In this document: positions 11,501 through 22,994 of the stretch, one piece after another
Numbering within the stretch: position 1 is the first letter of the stretch
Layout: each line of letters starts with the position of its first letter
Assembly: GCA_012932865.1 (NCBI GenBank)
Contig: SAXG01000067.1
Location: 1-64,000, forward strand
DNA: 64,000 nucleotides
Source of the DNA: Amylostereum areolatum
Lineage: Eukaryota > Basidiomycota > Agaricomycetes > Russulales > Stereaceae
Direction of reading: 5' to 3'
Translations under genes and position numbers: made by a program
The notes under the pieces: generated by a model
The model's database searches: none
What the model saw: only the letters and a program-made list of their open reading frames with translations
Told to the model about the DNA's origin: nothing

Positions 11501-14500
11501 CGCGCGCGCGACGAACTTGTCCAGGTTGGTGGCCTCGGCAGGACGTGGTGGACGTCGACGGCGTCGTTGACGAGCTTCCGGAGCTGGGTGAGCGGCGGGG
11601 TCGCGCTCTGCGCGATGACGTCCTCCACTTGGTCTTCCACTTCCTCGGCGCTTTCGCGTCCGCCTCCACTTTGCGGAGGCCCTCGAGCAGGCTCTCGTCC
11701 GAGAACCGCTTGCGCAGGACGCGCTGCTCCATCGCGCATTTGCAGAGCTGGTCCGTGGTCGACGCAGCGACCTTGTTGGTGCAGCTGCAGGTCACCTGCG
11801 AGAGGTAGCAAACACTTTGCACACGTGCACTGGTACTGGTCTTCGCCCCGGTCATGCTCCTCGAGGACCTCTGTGAGGCGCACGCGCGAGCCTTTCCCCG
11901 GTTCTCCATTTCACGGTCGGTCATCTCCTTCAGACTGTCCCTTACCTGGCAAAGGCCGTCATGCCCGACAGACCGTCAGAGGAAAGAGGGTGGTGGGGTG
12001 AGGAAGGACGCACCACAAGCGGTGGCCATAGACTGATGGATCGCATGTGGTGAGAGAGCATGCTGCTGAGGAACACAGGATGTTTGCGATGTCGCGATAG
12101 CGTGATGCACTGCCGTCCGAGAGGGAGCCAGTCCGGAAGGCAAAGTTGACGCCTCGTTGAAGTTAGCTGCCGGCGTAGAACAACCATCAACCGAGGCCCT
12201 TCAACCGACAACGACGAAGACGTACCCCGTGTTGAAGCCGGCGTGGTACGCCTTGGGATAGTGAGTACGAACTCGCCCGCACGTTGGTTGCACGAGTACA
12301 CGCGCACGCCGGCGTCCTTGATCCGTTGGGGGTTCATCAGCGTACGAGCTGGAACAGGAGGTCGGGCTGGCCTCGAACAGGTCGGGAGCCTCCGTCGGAT
12401 CGCCGCCTCGAACTTTTCCGCGTCTTCGCCGGGGATCCGTACCACGTTTGTCTCGCCCCAATGCACTGAACGCCGCGAGATGAGCGCCCCTCGACCGAGA
12501 AAGACACAGAAAGGGAGGGACGTACTGAATTTGATGCTGTAGGTGTAATGATCCTTTCGAACACGTTACGCCATCGTGAAAGGGAAACGGCCATGCGCCT
12601 ACCTCGTTGTGCCAGCAGAACGTCGAGAACACCATGCCGACGTACGTCCACGGTACCGTCATCCCCGAGATATCCGACTTATGTAGCGCAGAGGGATTCC
12701 GGCAGTATGGGATATTGTTGAGGTTCCAAGGGTCGCTGGCGTCGGGTCGAGCGATGCTTCTCCAACTCGGGGAGGCGCTACAGAGAGAAAGGGAGGGCGT
12801 GTTTATTCGTGAATGCACGCGACCCGAAGGAAAGACAAACCTTCCGTGGGTTGTCGAGTGCACATCCGCGCCGTATTCGATCTCGACCGTCTCGTGGCGG
12901 CGAGGCGACCAGCCTCCAGAACTCCTTCTCCACGTCGTCCTCCGTAACCTGCGTGTTCCATACATCGTCGCCGTGGGTCGTCGTCCCTTCTTGCTTTGCT
13001 TGGGCGGATGCACTTCCACCAGATCTTGCGGAACTCGCGGTCGCGCGCCTGGAAGCTGGACAAGGAATGCTCTTCCCTTCGTCGAAGCCAAGTCGCCGCC
13101 GGTACCGAAGAGGCAGGTGTGGCAGAACCACTGCCCTTGGGATACTCAGCAGAGGGGGTCGAGGCAGAACATGTGGAAGCCTGCCGAAAGAGTGAGAAAA
13201 GACCTATGACGAGGGAAAAGACGGAAACGGACCACAGTCGCAGCCATCGCACAGGAGCATTTCCTCCGCGCGATCGTTCTTGTGGCACATTTCGCAGGGT
13301 TGCGAAGGGTGTCCGTCAAGCCCCCCGATCGCGAGCAAGCAAATGGCAAATACCTCTGGCGAGTCGTCCTCCGAGGACCGAGCCCGTTCACGCTCAGAGC
13401 GGCTCTGGACCTCGCCGACTTTGCATTGGTCGAGACTGGCTTCTTTCCGTTGGCTGAAACCCGACGCCAAGCATCATTTACGATAAACACGGTCAAAAAC
13501 GCAGGGGGAAGGGGGAGAGACTCGGGTGACGTCCATGGACTGACTCCTCGCCGCCGCGTGCTCCTCAACACCGGCTTCGTCTCCTCCTCTTCCTCGGGCT
13601 CCGAGTCCCGACTGGACGTCTCCGACAACGGGCTCGAGGGCGGGCTCTTCATCTCCACGTCGCCGTCCGCGTCCTTCCTGTCGCTCGCGTCGCCGCTCTG
13701 CGTGGCGCCGCGAACGTGCTCGCAAAAGCGCTCGTAGGGGAGGATGACGCGGGTGTACGAGTTCTTGATCTGCGTGCTGAGGCCGGGGATCCCCCTGTAT
13801 CCTAACAACCGTCCGAGATCGGCCCACTTGCGCGACTTGTTCACCTGTCGAGGGGGGAAAGGGTCAGCCAATGGGTCTCGTACCGCCCGCAGAGGGGAGA
13901 GACAAAGGGCGCACGAACCGCGTTGTACCCGCCCAATTTCTGCACCTCCTTTCGCAGCAGCCAAAGATCGAGGGGCCTGTTGTTGATGGTGGGGACGGAG
14001 ACGCGGGTGTTACCCTGCTGTGGTGGAACCGATAGAGCTGCTCCAAGAAATTGATCTTCGCCCTCGAGGACGCCTCGATCGAATTGAGCCTTTGCGTCGC
14101 GTCGTAAAGCGAAATTCTGTCCACGAAAGCATACAAAAGATCGTGATAGTCACCCTTCTGCGCAACGACAAACGAAGGGGGTGAAAATACGAACCTCGGT
14201 GTCCGTGACAAAGGGCATGCGCCACCCTTCCGGCGGCACGACCTTGCACATGCCACACGCGCGGCTTTTCCGAGATGCGCTGGATGTACGCCATGGGATC
14301 GGCGAACTCCTCCTCGTGGGGTAAAACGTCGGACGTCCTCGAGGCCGAACGGACGGGGACCGGGGCGGGGGGAAGCTCGCGCGGGGCGGAGGTCTTGACC
14401 GAGCCCATGTCGAGCTTGGGCTTCGTCGGGAGCGGCTCCGAGTCGTGGGGGAAAATGCGGGCGGCGCGTTCGGACGGGCGGGATCGTCGCCGTCGGACTC

Positions 14501-14831
14501 GAGGTGCGTCTGGAGGGCGGCGATCGCGTCCGTCTTGGACTTGCGCGGCGCGCGACGCCCGGGGCCTCCCGCAGGCGCAGTGGAGGAGGAGAGGAGGAGG
14601 CGGCGCGCGGCGCGGCGGCGAGGGAGCAGGATTGGATCGGATGGGTTGCGCCTTCGACGGGAATTTTGAGGCAGGAAATAAAGGGGTGGCCGGTTTGTGG
14701 TGTGGGGGCGTGCCGGTGGTCTTTCCGGTGGTGTGGCGAGAGAGGAGGAAGCTACGGCGGTGTCGATGCTTACCTGGGGGATCGGCCGCGGCGGGCGGGG
14801 GTCCCCGAGCGCTCGACGGGGAGCGATGCAT
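8600..14831 (-). CDS. KDM5/Lid2-type JmjC histone H3K4 demethylase
   Basis: Nuclear Fe(II)/2-oxoglutarate-dependent demethylase of H3K4, by family. Domains in order on the minus strand: JmjN near 14330-14190 (DPMAYIQRISEK, CKVVPPEGWRMPFVTDTE); ARID near 14150-13750 (SRKWADLGRLLGYRGIP, SYTRVILPYERFCEHV); PHD1 near 13320-13240 (CEMCHKNDRAEEMLLCDGC); JmjC near 12960-12190; C5HC2 finger near 11860-11690; PLU-1 helical region about 11650-10600; PHD2 near 10450-10280; PHD3 near 9930-9735; then a Ser/Pro-rich tail. The iron ligands are present: His and Glu of WHNE at 12609-12611 and 12603-12605, and the distal His of YHAGFN at 12243-12245. The frame is broken by many single-base indels, for example in C5HC2 and at LVTLMNP. 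The start ATG at 14831 opens a Pro-rich leader. The exact stop is uncertain. Confidence 0.9.
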
Positions 14832-16350
14832 TTTTCTGCGGGGAGAAAAGGGATAACAATTAAAAAAATTAAGAAACGGGACGGGAGGGGGGAGAGGAAA
14901 CAGGTCTGAGGAGGGGGCGAGGTTATATAGGAGGGCAGCCCTCTGCCAGTGACGGTCGCCTTCAAGATTGCGAGGAGCAGGCGGGCTGGCGAGCCTGGCG
15001 GACCTTGAATCTCCCGCAAGCGTGGGAACGTCCCTCCATACCTCCCGCGCCTCCTCCCGTCCTCCTCCCTCCGTTTTTTCATCCAATTTATACGGATATA
15101 TGCACGTGTACACCTTCACGATCCCCCCATGTCCTCGGACGATTTTTTCTGTGGTGTTGAAGAGGATCGAGGACGACCTCTCACGAGCGTCCGGGAAGAC
15201 CCGATATGGAAACAGACGCCGCGGGACTAATCCAATCCCCCAGACCCATTGTGTGACCTCTGACCGGCAGCCCCCCCTCCAAGGAAAAATACGCCCGACA
15301 AACCCGCCTATCCGCCTCATTCTCCTCTATCCGTGCGTACCAAAAAGCGCCAATCCCGCGAAGAGGGGGGGACGGGACAAAGGAGTGAAAGATGCGGAAA
15401 GAAGTTGGGAACGAGGGCCTGGCGAACGGCACTTGCGCCCAACACGTGTACTCCACCTGGAAACATCAAACATGTATCGGCACCTTCCCGCGGGACGTTC
15501 CACAACATCCACGGCACAGCGGTCCAACTCTGAGCATCAGCTAAAAACTCTTCCGACACCGCGACATCGACGAGGACGACACCACGAAGACCACCCGACT
15601 CTCCGCGTATTTTTCCCGCCTCCCCATCGTCACCCTCGTCGACGGGGTTAGTGTGGCGATGCACTAGGGCGCAAACCGATCGCCTCGGGTTCTTCACAAT
15701 CGCCTCTTTCGAGAAGGTGGTCGAACCGCCTTGTGTTCTACTGGCTGTTTGGCGCCTTGATGCTGATAACAATGAGAACGTATCATCTGCATACCACCTA
15801 AGAACAGACAACGAATGTAAACACCAGGACGCAAACGAACGCCTACCGCACAACACCAAACGGTGCTATGGTACCAACGCCCTGACACGACCCTAGCCCT
15901 GCGATGATTCACAAACACGAGCCCTCCACGTCAACAACGTCCGAGAACCTAGAATAGCCCCCCTGCGTCATCGAAGACGAGGGCAAATTACCCCACAAAC
16001 CCCAGCGCATGTTGGAACTCGGTTCTATCGATCGGTCACACGAGCACACGAGGAGAGGGAAATTTCTTTGATTATTGAACACGACCGCATGCCAAAGGAC
16101 TTCTGATTCATGAAGAAAAAAAGAGAATAAAGCGAGGACAAAATGTGGATGCTGAAAGATGCGCGTGGGGGGAACGACAACGTGGACGGGGGACGGGGGA
16201 GGGAGGAGTTATGGTGGAATATGGTAAGCGTTACGAGAGGTGGAGGGGGATATGCGAGCCGGTGGGGGAGGAAGAGGGGTAGGAGGAGATTATGAAAGGT
16301 ACTTCGTAACACGTCGATCCCCGAGAGCGCCAACGACCGCGACGAGCCAT
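14832..16350. other. intergenic region between KDM5 and 14-3-3
   Basis: About 1.5 kb with no supportable gene. The first 100-300 bp is the likely promoter and leader of the minus-strand demethylase gene. A minus-strand open frame at 15317-15859 (about 180 codons) has no recognisable domain and I do not call it. The part next to 16350 is the 3' flank of the 14-3-3 gene. Confidence 0.4.
14923..14929 (-). promoter_or_regulatory. TATA-like box of the KDM5 gene
   Basis: TATATAA on the minus strand, about 92 bp upstream of the proposed ATG of the demethylase gene. Position and sequence fit a fungal TATA element; function is inferred. Confidence 0.4.
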
Positions 16351-17302
16351 TTAGGCGTCGTCTGCGGGTGCCTCAGCGTCGTCCTTGCCGTCCGCAGGCT
16401 TGTCTGTTGTAATCCGTCAGGAATCGAAAACGACCAGCTCAAAAGGAAAACTCACCAGAGTCCTGCATGTCCGAGGTCCAGAGCGTCAGGTTGTCCCGGA
16501 GAAGTTGCATGATGAGCGTCGAGTCCTTGTAGCTCTCTTCTGAGAGCGTGTCGAGCTCGGCGATGGCGTCGTCGAAGGCTTGCTTCGCCAGGTGGCATGC
16601 GCGGTCGGGGGAGTTGAGGATTTCGTAGTAGAAGACCGAGAAGTTGAGCGCGAGGCCGAGGCGGATGGGGTGCGTCGGGGGGAGCTCGGTGACAGCGACG
16701 TCCGACGCGGCCTTGTAGGCCTCAAGAGACTTGTCCGCCGAGTCCTTGCGCTTGTCGCCAGTCGCGAACTCGGCGAGGTAGCGGTGGTAGTCGCCCATCC
16801 TGCGAAAAAAAAAAGAAACGAGTCAGTCAGCGATGGGCGATCAGATAGAGGATCAGGAGATATGGACGCATACATCTTGTGGTAGAAGACCTTGGACTCG
16901 CCGGTGGCCGCTGAGGGGATGAGGTGCTTGTCGAGCACGTCGAGGATGTCCTCGCAAATCTTGGCGAGCTCACTCTCGATCTTCTCCCGGTAGCCCTTGA
17001 TCATGGACACCTGCGCCTCGTTGCCCTTCGACTCCTCCTTCTGCTCGATGGAGGAGACGATGCGCCAGGACGCACGACGGGCACCGATCACGTTCTTGTA
17101 CGCGACGGAGAGGAGGTTGCGCTCCTCGACGGTCAGCTCCTGGTCGGAGGAAGCGACACGCTTCATGTTCTCGACCATCTCTGCGAGCGATGAATGAGCA
17201 CCTTAAGCGACGGCACGAGGCGGTCGGGTACGCACCCTCATAGCGCTCAGCCTGCTCAGCGAGCTTGGCGAGGTAGACGGAATCTTCGCGGGACTCAGGC
17301 AT
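16351..17302 (-). CDS. 14-3-3 protein
   Basis: Phosphoserine/phosphothreonine-binding dimeric adaptor of the 14-3-3 family, acting in cytosol and nucleus. ATG at 17302 begins [20 protein letters not shown]. Exon 1 ends at 17236, intron 17181-17235; a second intron precedes GDYHRYLAE near 16800; a third separates the last exon (16351 to about 16395). Phosphopeptide-binding residues are in place: the Lys of [14 protein letters not shown], the second Arg of that motif, and Arg-Tyr of GDYHRYLAE. The helix-9 signature [10 protein letters not shown] is intact. The C-terminus is short and acidic ([14 protein letters not shown]). Total is about 255 residues, normal for the family, with no frame breaks. 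Basidiomycetes usually have one or two such genes. Confidence 0.97.
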
Positions 17303-19655
17303 CTAGAGAGAGGGGGTGACGACGTGATAAGTGGCGCGTTCGAAGCCACCAAGGGACGCGTCGAGGACGCGAATGACGCACGGTAGTAGTAGATGGGTTG
17401 GGGAAGGGAGTTGACGATGCTGGGGGACGGGGAGGACGGTGAGTAAAAGGGCGGGGACGACGGCGGGAGCGGGATAAACGCACTGGGGGATGGTGGTGGA
17501 CGAAAGATAAGGAGGGAGGCGAAGGCGAAGGCGGTGGATTAAAACGGGGCAGCTGGGCACAGGGTTTCCTGGGCGGAGGGTTCCTGGGTCAAGGGTTTGC
17601 CTCTTTAGGAAGGTCTCACGCCTCCTCCCTTCTTTCGGCTTCTCGCGCCACCCGCCACGCCACCTGCGACCTCCGCCCCCGCCTCGTCCCGCCACCGCCG
17701 CCCGCCTCCCTCCTCCTTCGCCACCGCCATCGCCGTCGGCCGTTATCCCGCTGACTTGTTTGCTCGTTGCCGTCGCGATCCTTGTCGACCACAGAGGCCC
17801 GTCGTCCAAACCCAGTCTCTCAAACGGTATCCTTCTTTCGTCGTTCTTCTCGGGCGCCAAATAGCCTCCATGACAACTTGTGTAATCGCTGTCGCCCACA
17901 GCCGCCCACTGGCAGTCTTTGTCTCGACGCTCAACTTGACATCCTCTCGTCGACATCCTCTTCGTCTCACCCGCCCAGTGGCACCCACATCTACCTAGGC
18001 CGCCCGGCTCTCCGTCGATCTGTTCGGGTTGATTCATATCTTAGATTTCTATGACTCGGATGCCACCCTCGCGCTCTGCGGCCATCTACGGTCCTGTACT
18101 CTATTGACACCGTCAATGTTCTTGCCATTTATTTTCTTTATCTGTGCGCCGCGGGACAGGCTTAGAGGCGATGACGTCGTCCCGTAAGTATATGCGGCAA
18201 CGGCCAGGACCTGTTACTCCCCTCCTTGCCACTGGCCCGTCCGTTGGCCAGGCCCTTCCCACCGTCGTGATCATGCCGCTGAAACAAACGCGCTCAGTTC
18301 CGCCCTCGCCGACCCGACTAAGCATCACCGTTTGGGCGTTCAACGTACTGTTTCCATCTCCCAGGACCCAGATGAGCCCTAACGTTCGTTCGGGAATCGG
18401 AATCCTACGCGCGGAGTTCATTGACGGCTACATACGTCGTGTGCTAGCCTGCCGATAAAGGACAGGGTGCGCGCGGTCTCCCCCAAGGCATGGCTCTTGT
18501 CAGTCTCGCATCAGGAGTTGTTGTCCCATCACTGACCTCTGAATATATAGAGCATCGCTGGCTACGCGTCTCGTTGTGCCCAAATCGTCCTCTACCTTGA
18601 AGTGTTCCGATTCATCTACTGACCTTCATCCTCCTTCCTGCACCAACGCGAGGGACAACTGCCCTATTGCAAACAGAACAACGCGTGAAGACGCCCTCGT
18701 TGCATTACTATGACGTATCCAGACAACGACTCGTCCAACGTCCGTATTGGTAGACTTTCGTCTTCTTTCAAGGGACCCGCCTTCTCTTCTTATTTATATT
18801 CTAAGGACGCCTTCGCCTTCGCATGACGTCGTATGACGAGGTTCGTCGTTGTTTATTCCTACCTCGAAGGTCTCTTATAGGGTCCGTCAGGGTAAAGGGC
18901 TACAGACACGAGTACGATACATGTCGCATAGATGAAGCCTGTACCTGGCATTGAATCCAGCTTCACTTGTCGCTGTTACTTCGTGGCCAAACCGAGGGGA
19001 AACGAGGTCCTTGATTCCTCGAAACCCAAGGTTTGTCTCTTGCCTCACAAGCGGCAACACAACCATCGCCGTCGCCGTCGCGAGGGATTCGTCTAGAGCG
19101 GAACCTCGACGACCACCTCCGGGGACAGCTGCAGCGGGCCAATTCCCGGACTGAAAGGAGACCCGGAATGCGTGTGTACCGTCGTTCTCGATTTCCCCCA
19201 GACGGCGGTCAACCTCGTCTTCAAGCTTCGAGGACCGTCATACCAAAGTGCCCCCACGACTCAAGGCCGTGGTCACTCACGGATGAAGGTCGTTGAACCG
19301 CGGGCGGGAGGACGGGTGGCAACTTCCCGGCAGTGATCCATCGCTCCCCCCCTTCGCATGCGCTCAGAGCGCATGTGGCCCATATTTTACGTGTAGGGAG
19401 GCCCTTCGCCCATTTCATTATCCCATGCATTCGCTGCGATAGGTGTCGAGGCCTTCCGCCTCGTCGGAGACTGCCGGCGCGTGTTGTTTCGGGCGCACAA
19501 TAAAAACTGAAGTGTAATCTCTCTATTGTACCCTTCACCCATAGCCTTCGCCCCTTTTCAACGTATCCATTACCCCGCCCTTGCTCTTTGCCTTCCTCTC
19601 TCTTACCCATCGCATCTCTCCTCCTCCATCTTTCTTCAACACAGCTCCCTCGATC
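17303..19655. other. long intergenic region
   Basis: About 2.35 kb in which I find no supportable gene. 17480-17760 is low-complexity, CCGCC/CTCC-rich on the plus strand, and probably holds the 14-3-3 promoter and leader (14-3-3 reads leftward from 17302). Open frames across 17303-18037 (minus) and 18144-18458 (plus) show no family likeness and unusual composition. 19500-19655 is the likely promoter and leader of the cyclin-like gene. Confidence 0.4.
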
Positions 19656-20384
19656 ATGGACTACATCATGGAACGCGAGACCGAACCCTCCTGCGACTAC
19701 TCCCCCCGCCTTATCGAACTCACATCGTACAACGTCTCCGATGCTGTCATCGGTACGTCGTAGCCCATCCCCTCCCAGACGTCACCCTGACCTTGCCCGT
19801 CCAGAGTATCTCGTCAATAGGGTCATCGCGGTCGGCGATGCCGGCCTCAAGCGCGACAAGCACGCCCCCGCAGGAAGAGTGTTCGTTCGCACCGAGCGCG
19901 AGAAGTTCGAGCGTATGGTCGAGCGCGTTATCAAGGGGCTGAAAATCCGGATGCCAGTCGTGCTCATCATCCTCGCCTACCTCGACCGCGCCGACAACGA
20001 CCGGTTTGGGCTCAGGTGGAAGCACCGAAAGTACGCGGACGACTTTCTCTTCCTCGGCGCGGTGCTCGCCGCACACAAGGTGTGTGCGACTCTCGTCTGT
20101 CCATGCTTGCGACGGCGCGTACTGACCTCGACTGGGGACCGCAGTACTCCAACGAGCACACGTACTCCAGCGAACATTGGGGGCGCATCTTCTGCAGGAA
20201 GTACAACAAGAGCAGCTTGGCCGAGCTCGAGCTCAAGTTCCTCAAGTCGATCAAGTGGAACCTGTTCGTCAGGGAGGAGGACGTCCTTGTGCACTACAAG
20301 CCCCTCATGAGCCTCCTCCGCCCGATTCACGGCTTCGACGACGCGCTCCCGTTCCCGGAACATGATCAAGAGGACTGGATCTAA
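19656..20384 (+). CDS. cyclin-like protein 1 (PCL/Pho80-type box)
   Basis: Three exons: 19656-19752, 19805-20079 and 20145-20384, all splicing in frame with GT...AG ends. The protein of about 200 residues has a single cyclin box: helix 1 with EYLVNRVIAVG, helix 2-3 with MPVVLIILAYLDRA, helix 4 with FLFLGAVLAAHK, then SLAELELKFLKSIKWNLFV. By family, such proteins bind and direct cyclin-dependent kinases, in fungi often Pho85-type. The partner cannot be told from the sequence. The start follows a pyrimidine-rich leader. Intron 1 is phase 1 after a Ile codon and intron 2 is phase 0 after HK; the two downstream paralogues share this layout. Confidence 0.8.
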
Positions 20385-20972
20385 AGGGAAGCCCCGTCCT
20401 TCGAGCAGGCCGATCCCTTAAGGGGTATCTCCAATCTACAGCAACAACTTACAGCAACTCAGCGCGCGGTGCAGTGCAGCGGCGCGGGGCGGACGGGCGG
20501 GCGAGCGACGACACGGGCCAGAAGGTTCTGACAACGGACCTGTGGTGCATCCTGTAGTGCATTTTCTTTGCTATCAGATAGTCGTATTGTTGCGCCGGTC
20601 TGGGAGGTGTTCGGGTATGGGAGGAACCGTGGGTGTGGTCCCCGGTGAGACTACTAACGACTCCGTTTCGGGGACGACTCGAGTTATGATTTGATTTCTG
20701 TTCCATTTGTAATATTCCTTGCGAGGCCTTCCTTCCATTCGTACTAAATCTACTAAATCCCCACCGGTTTCGTTGCGAAGCGTTTATCGATTATCCTTTG
20801 TAATTGGGGGCGTTGAAATGGGACCCTGATTATCTGCAGCGACAAAGTAAGTTCTGTCGGGGTTTGCCGGGAAGACACGAAGCTAGTTATCCGGGATATG
20901 TGGTGCCGGCCCTGCCGAGTGCGTCTTGCACGGTGCACCGCCTCGTGGCCTTCTTCGCTCTCCCCATCGACG
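20385..20972. other. intergenic region between cyclin-like 1 and TENA-like gene
   Basis: About 590 bp. I see no gene or repeat in it. The right end must contain the promoter of the next plus-strand gene. Confidence 0.4.
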
Positions 20973-21769
20973 ATGTCGGAGTCCGTCACCAAAGCCCTTT
21001 GTGCGCTCGAAACGTCTCGCCCCTACGCCGCGGCCACGCGGCACCCTTTTCTCACCGCCGCAGGAACGCAGACCCTCCCCCCTTCACGCCTGGCTCTTTG
21101 GCTTGCGCAAGATAGAATTTACGCAGCGCATGCTTATCCGTCCTTCGTCGGCCGTCTCATCGCCTCCATCCCGTGGTCCAAGCACCCTACCGATTCCTCT
21201 GAGGAAGCACGGAACGAGCGGACTTTGAAAACGCTCGTGTACGCCTTGCAAAACGTGGTGCGCGAGGTCGGGTTTTTTGATGCGCTCGGTGGGAGGTGGG
21301 GCTTCCAGGTGACCCAGTGGAAGGAGCGGAAGGCGACTCGGGACTATACGGCAGGAAATGGGAAGCGTCGCGGCCCGAGGGGATGTGTTCGAAGGCCTTG
21401 TGTTCCTGTGGGCTATGGAAAAGGTATGTTTGGGGTGCGATACGAGCGCGGGTCAAAGCGCTACAACCGAGTTCACCGCAGGTGTACCTTGACGCGTGGA
21501 CTTACGTCCGTTCAACATTTGAGGAATCGATGGGGAAGGGCGTTGCTGAGGTCTCAGACAGTGCCATCGCTTCTCTTGCCGCTAACTGGACCAGCCCGGA
21601 GTTCATCGCGTTTGTCGACGATCTCGCCGGACTCGTGGACTCCTTTGGCGTTGCGCGTGGATCGGCTCGCTGGGCGCGGGCGGAATCACTCTGGGGACGA
21701 GTGGTGGAGCTCGAAGCGGAATTTTGGCCTGAAGAGGGGGATGAACTTGCAGCGTCGTCTCCCGTATGA
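20973..21769 (+). CDS. TENA/THI-4-like protein (haem-oxygenase fold)
   Basis: Resembles the TENA/THI-4/PQQC family of all-helical proteins, which in several lineages salvage thiamin pyrimidines. The function here is inferred from the family only. ATG at 20973 (MSESVTKALC), then TRHPFLTAAGTQTLPPSRL, WLAQDRIYAAHAYPSFVG, the FFDALGGRWGF region, an intron at 21424-21481, and a second exon with YLDAWTYVRSTFEESM and FVDDLAGLVDSFG. It ends at TGA 21769, about 245 residues. One extra G near 21353 shifts the frame: the reading DYTA must jump to MGSVAARGDVFEGLVFLWAM. This looks like a sequence error, since both sides remain conserved. It lies inside the cyclin-like cluster on the same strand. Confidence 0.75.
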
Positions 21770-21884
21770 GGCGCGGCCGGGATTGGCGGTAACCTTGTGA
21801 GCTCCGGTTTAATTTCCGAGTCGGCTACCTCGTTCATGTACCGCAGATCAGATAGATGACATCATGTGTTGCATTCCTAGAACG

Positions 21885-21927
21885 CATTACGGTCCATTTA
21901 CGGTCCATTTACGGTCCATTTACGGTC
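21885..21927. repeat. 11-bp tandem repeat
   Basis: Unit CATTTACGGTC in three exact copies (21895-21927) preceded by one 10-bp copy (21885-21894). It sits between the TENA-like gene and the second cyclin-like gene. It could be a microsatellite or a small cluster of binding sites. Confidence 0.85.
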
Positions 21928-22198
21928 TCTCGACCGCGCACCAGTAACGAATAGCTTGACGACCCTTGAGTTTCCGCCCTCGGTTGTATTGTTGTATCGC
22001 GTAATGGCAGCCCACTGAGTCCTTTTTCTGGCTAAGAAAGCGGCGCGTTGATTGTTTTTCTCAGATAAGGAGCAGCTTCCTAGAACGCTCCGGAGCCCTT
22101 ATAATTTCTTGTCCCTTCCCTCGCCTTTCTTACTTTCCCATCTCCTGCCCCCATCCCCTCCCCTTCTCCTCCAGTCGTATACTCCCATAGCCTCGACG

Positions 22199-22994
22199 AT
22201 GAAGTCCCCCATCATGGATGCCACCCTCACCCCATATCACGCCCTCGCGCTCATGACGCAGCCGGTAACCCGCGATGTTGAAGGTGCGTTGTCCACCGAT
22301 TCTCTCCACACGGTCATCTCACGTATCTCAATAGACTACACTGTCTGCGCCCTCCTCGCTATCGTAGACTTTGCCATACGTCGTACCGGTGGCCGGCCTT
22401 CGGAGGAGGCTCTTCGCGTCAAAGAGGCAACTCTGTCCAAGCTCGTGCCCGACGTGCTCAAGCGTTCCGGAATCAAAATGCCTGGGATCCTTGTGGCATT
22501 GGCTTACCTCGAGCGTGCCATGAAATTCCTTACTTTCGACGTCGATCAGACCGACGCGCATGAAGAGCTATTCTTCGGAGCCGCAATTCTTGCAGAAAAG
22601 GTGTGTTTCCAATCCATCGGCATCCCCTCCCGTCCTCAACTCACGCGCCATGCGGAATGTGCAGTATGTTTATTGCAAGACCGTCAACTTTGTCCGCTGG
22701 TCAGAATTGTCTCAAGGTCTATATTCCGCCCTCGACATTCACAACGTCGTTCTCCGTTTCTCCGCGAGGCTTGGATACGACGAGAGGGTCACGGTGGCGG
22801 AGGTTCGCAACAATTTCCCCGTGTTCAAAAACATGTTCCTCAACGAATGCAATCCTCGTCGCGATTCGCCCTACCACGGATCGTCCGCTCCACGTGATGC
22901 ACCGTTTTGGTGGCCGCAAAGGGACTTTCGTAGGTGGTACAAGGACGTATGCCTCTGGAACTCGGCAGCGACGTTCTACTCGGAGCATTTATAA
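22199..22994 (+). CDS. cyclin-like protein 2
   Basis: Exons 22199-22283, 22335-22600 and 22665-22994 join in frame. The protein has about 226 residues. It shows the same single cyclin box as its neighbours: DYTVCALLAIVDFAIRR, MPGILVALAYLERA, ELFFGAAILAEK, then WSELSQGLYSALDIHNV and RLGYDERVTVAEVRNNFP. The C-terminal 50 residues (WW, RRWYKDV) are not shared with the other two copies. Both introns are at the same positions and phases as in the copies at 19.7 and 24.4 kb. Likely a CDK regulatory subunit by family; no partner can be named. The start ATG follows a long pyrimidine-rich leader. No frame breaks are seen. Confidence 0.75.

Noticed and set aside
15317..15859. Minus-strand open frame of about 180 codons
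   Set aside because: It reads partly like protein but matches no family I know and has no supporting splice or start context.
17303..18037. Minus-strand open frame of about 244 codons beside the 14-3-3 gene
   Set aside because: Composition is low-complexity (Arg/Gly/Pro) and it has no domain; it overlaps the expected 14-3-3 promoter and leader.
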